Positions 62,946 to 64,000 of a stretch of 64,000 bases of DNA are shown in pieces. Below the pieces are notes generated by a model. The model was not told the DNA's origin, ran no database searches, and was given only the letters and a program-made list of their open reading frames with translations. Each line of letters starts with the position of its first letter. The stretch's first letter is position 1. Made by a program: the position numbers and the translations under genes. The DNA is from Euborellia annulipes (taxonomy: Eukaryota; Arthropoda; Insecta; Dermaptera; Anisolabididae): the NCBI GenBank assembly GCA_023213315.1, contig JAKCPI010012643.1:1-64000 (forward strand), given 5' to 3'.

Positions 62946-64000
62946 TTTTTGTTTTTTTTTTTTTGGGAAAATACAAGTATAGATATGTATGTATGTAATG
63001 TTTTTTATTTTTTTGTTAATTTAAAATAATATATTTTCTATATTTAAAAGATATTTTTTTTACCTTTACTCATTTGAATAATCCTGGTATTCTACAAAAA
63101 AAAAAAAAAAAAATTGTGCCCCTTGAGTAAAGGGTAGTCTACCCCATGTAGATTTTTCTTTAAATAAATTTGGTTTTTATAAATGTCATGTTTTTCCTGA
63201 TTTATTTACAAAAGTGTTACTTTATATTTCATAGATTATAATTTTTTTCAAACTTTGACAAGAAGTAATTTCTACCCCTTTAGATAAAATATGGAAATAT
63301 TGAAGGACATTAGAAGAATCCGTATATTTAACTTTAAATTTGTAAAGATCAGCCCAAAAAAATGAAAGTTGTTAGCCGCATATTTGGCAATTTGACCAGC
63401 TGGGCAGCGAGGTGCTGTGAATCTTTGAGCTTAAAGGGCCCCCTCAGAAAAAATATTTCAAGAAAATGATTTTTTTTTAATTGAAATTTTAACCATGAAA
63501 ATAGGTTTTATTAGAATTTTAAGATTGGAGAGCAAAGGGCCCGGGCCTCTGGGATATAGCCCCCCCCCTTTCCCCCTTGAGAAAGCATTTTGAGGGGTGC
63601 CAGTCAATTTATTGAAATCTTTCTCTAAAATTTTAACGTTTTACTTTCTTTACGCAATAGATCAACAACTTGAATTTTTACAAATGTGAAAGGGATAAGG
63701 GATTTTTTAGGTAGAATGGTTATAGGGGGTGCGAGAGTAAAGATAGGACTATAATTTAACTATATCAGATAATCAAACAAATATTGCCTTCTCCTTTGAA
63801 ATTTATTAATAAGGAATCCTTTTTAAGGGGGTTTGAATAAAATATTCCTATATACTGTAGTTAAAAAGAATATTTGGAAAAAGGATTAAGGTATAAATAA
63901 AACAATTATTTAATAAAATCTCGGGTATAAAACCCCCCCCTCATTTTATATTTTATTATCATTTAAATCTACAAAAGTCTCCCTCTCTCTCTTTTTTTGA
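62946..64000. other. AT-rich right edge
   Basis: No gene or complete element. GGGCCCGGGCCTCTGGGATA and a C-run near 63,540-63,580 may be a decayed MITE. Confidence 0.45.

Overview
This window is AT-rich, repeat-saturated animal DNA. Genes here have short exons and long introns, with no bacterial features. One protein-coding gene can be read with confidence. It is a dihydropyrimidinase/CRMP gene on the minus strand, running from its start codon at 55,581 down to at least 4,312, with the last coding exon probably beyond the left edge. The translated exons resemble arthropod CRMP/DHP proteins. A swap between two versions of one internal exon, giving an enzyme or a CRMP-like protein, is known from Drosophila CRMP. 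An arthropod is therefore the best guess; I cannot name the species.

Thirteen coding exons were placed, all with GT/AG splice sites and agreeing phases. They are exon 1 (55,543-55,581), 2 (39,845-39,939), 3 (37,451-37,524), 4 (28,257-28,367), 5 (26,981-27,108), 6 (26,619-26,798), 7 (26,421-26,534), alternative 8a (23,807-24,036) and 8b (9,844-10,076), 9 (7,190-7,415), 10 (6,803-6,913), 11 (4,821-4,976) and 12 (4,312-4,570). Exons 8a and 8b occupy the same slot. 8a keeps a metal-binding histidine of the enzyme; 8b lacks it. The two are 13.7 kb apart, and frame arithmetic allows only one per mRNA. Upstream of the start codon is a GC-richer leader with a perfect NRF1-type site.

Introns and flanks are filled with transposon-derived repeats. 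The main groups are: a dispersed palindromic family (here 'family A') with a GGTGTGAC core and an AGAGAAAG terminal hairpin; hAT-type MITEs with exact 8-bp target duplications; Tc1/mariner- and pogo-type MITEs flanked by TA; a Harbinger-type MITE flanked by TTA; a rearranged mariner; Helitron-like ends; tRNA-derived and GC-rich SINEs; and large foldback elements. Several foldback elements carry sequences matching the hammerhead ribozyme core (CTGANGA, stem II, GAAA) with complementary stem I flanks. Three of these elements have 12-16 bp target duplications, which points to retrotransposition.

On the plus strand upstream of the gene (59.08-62.81 kb) there is a set of exon-like blocks with good splice signals but no reading frame. 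They are arranged as diverged tandem units of about 1.6 kb, a candidate noncoding spliced transcript. The rest is AT-rich sequence with repeat fragments and simple repeats.
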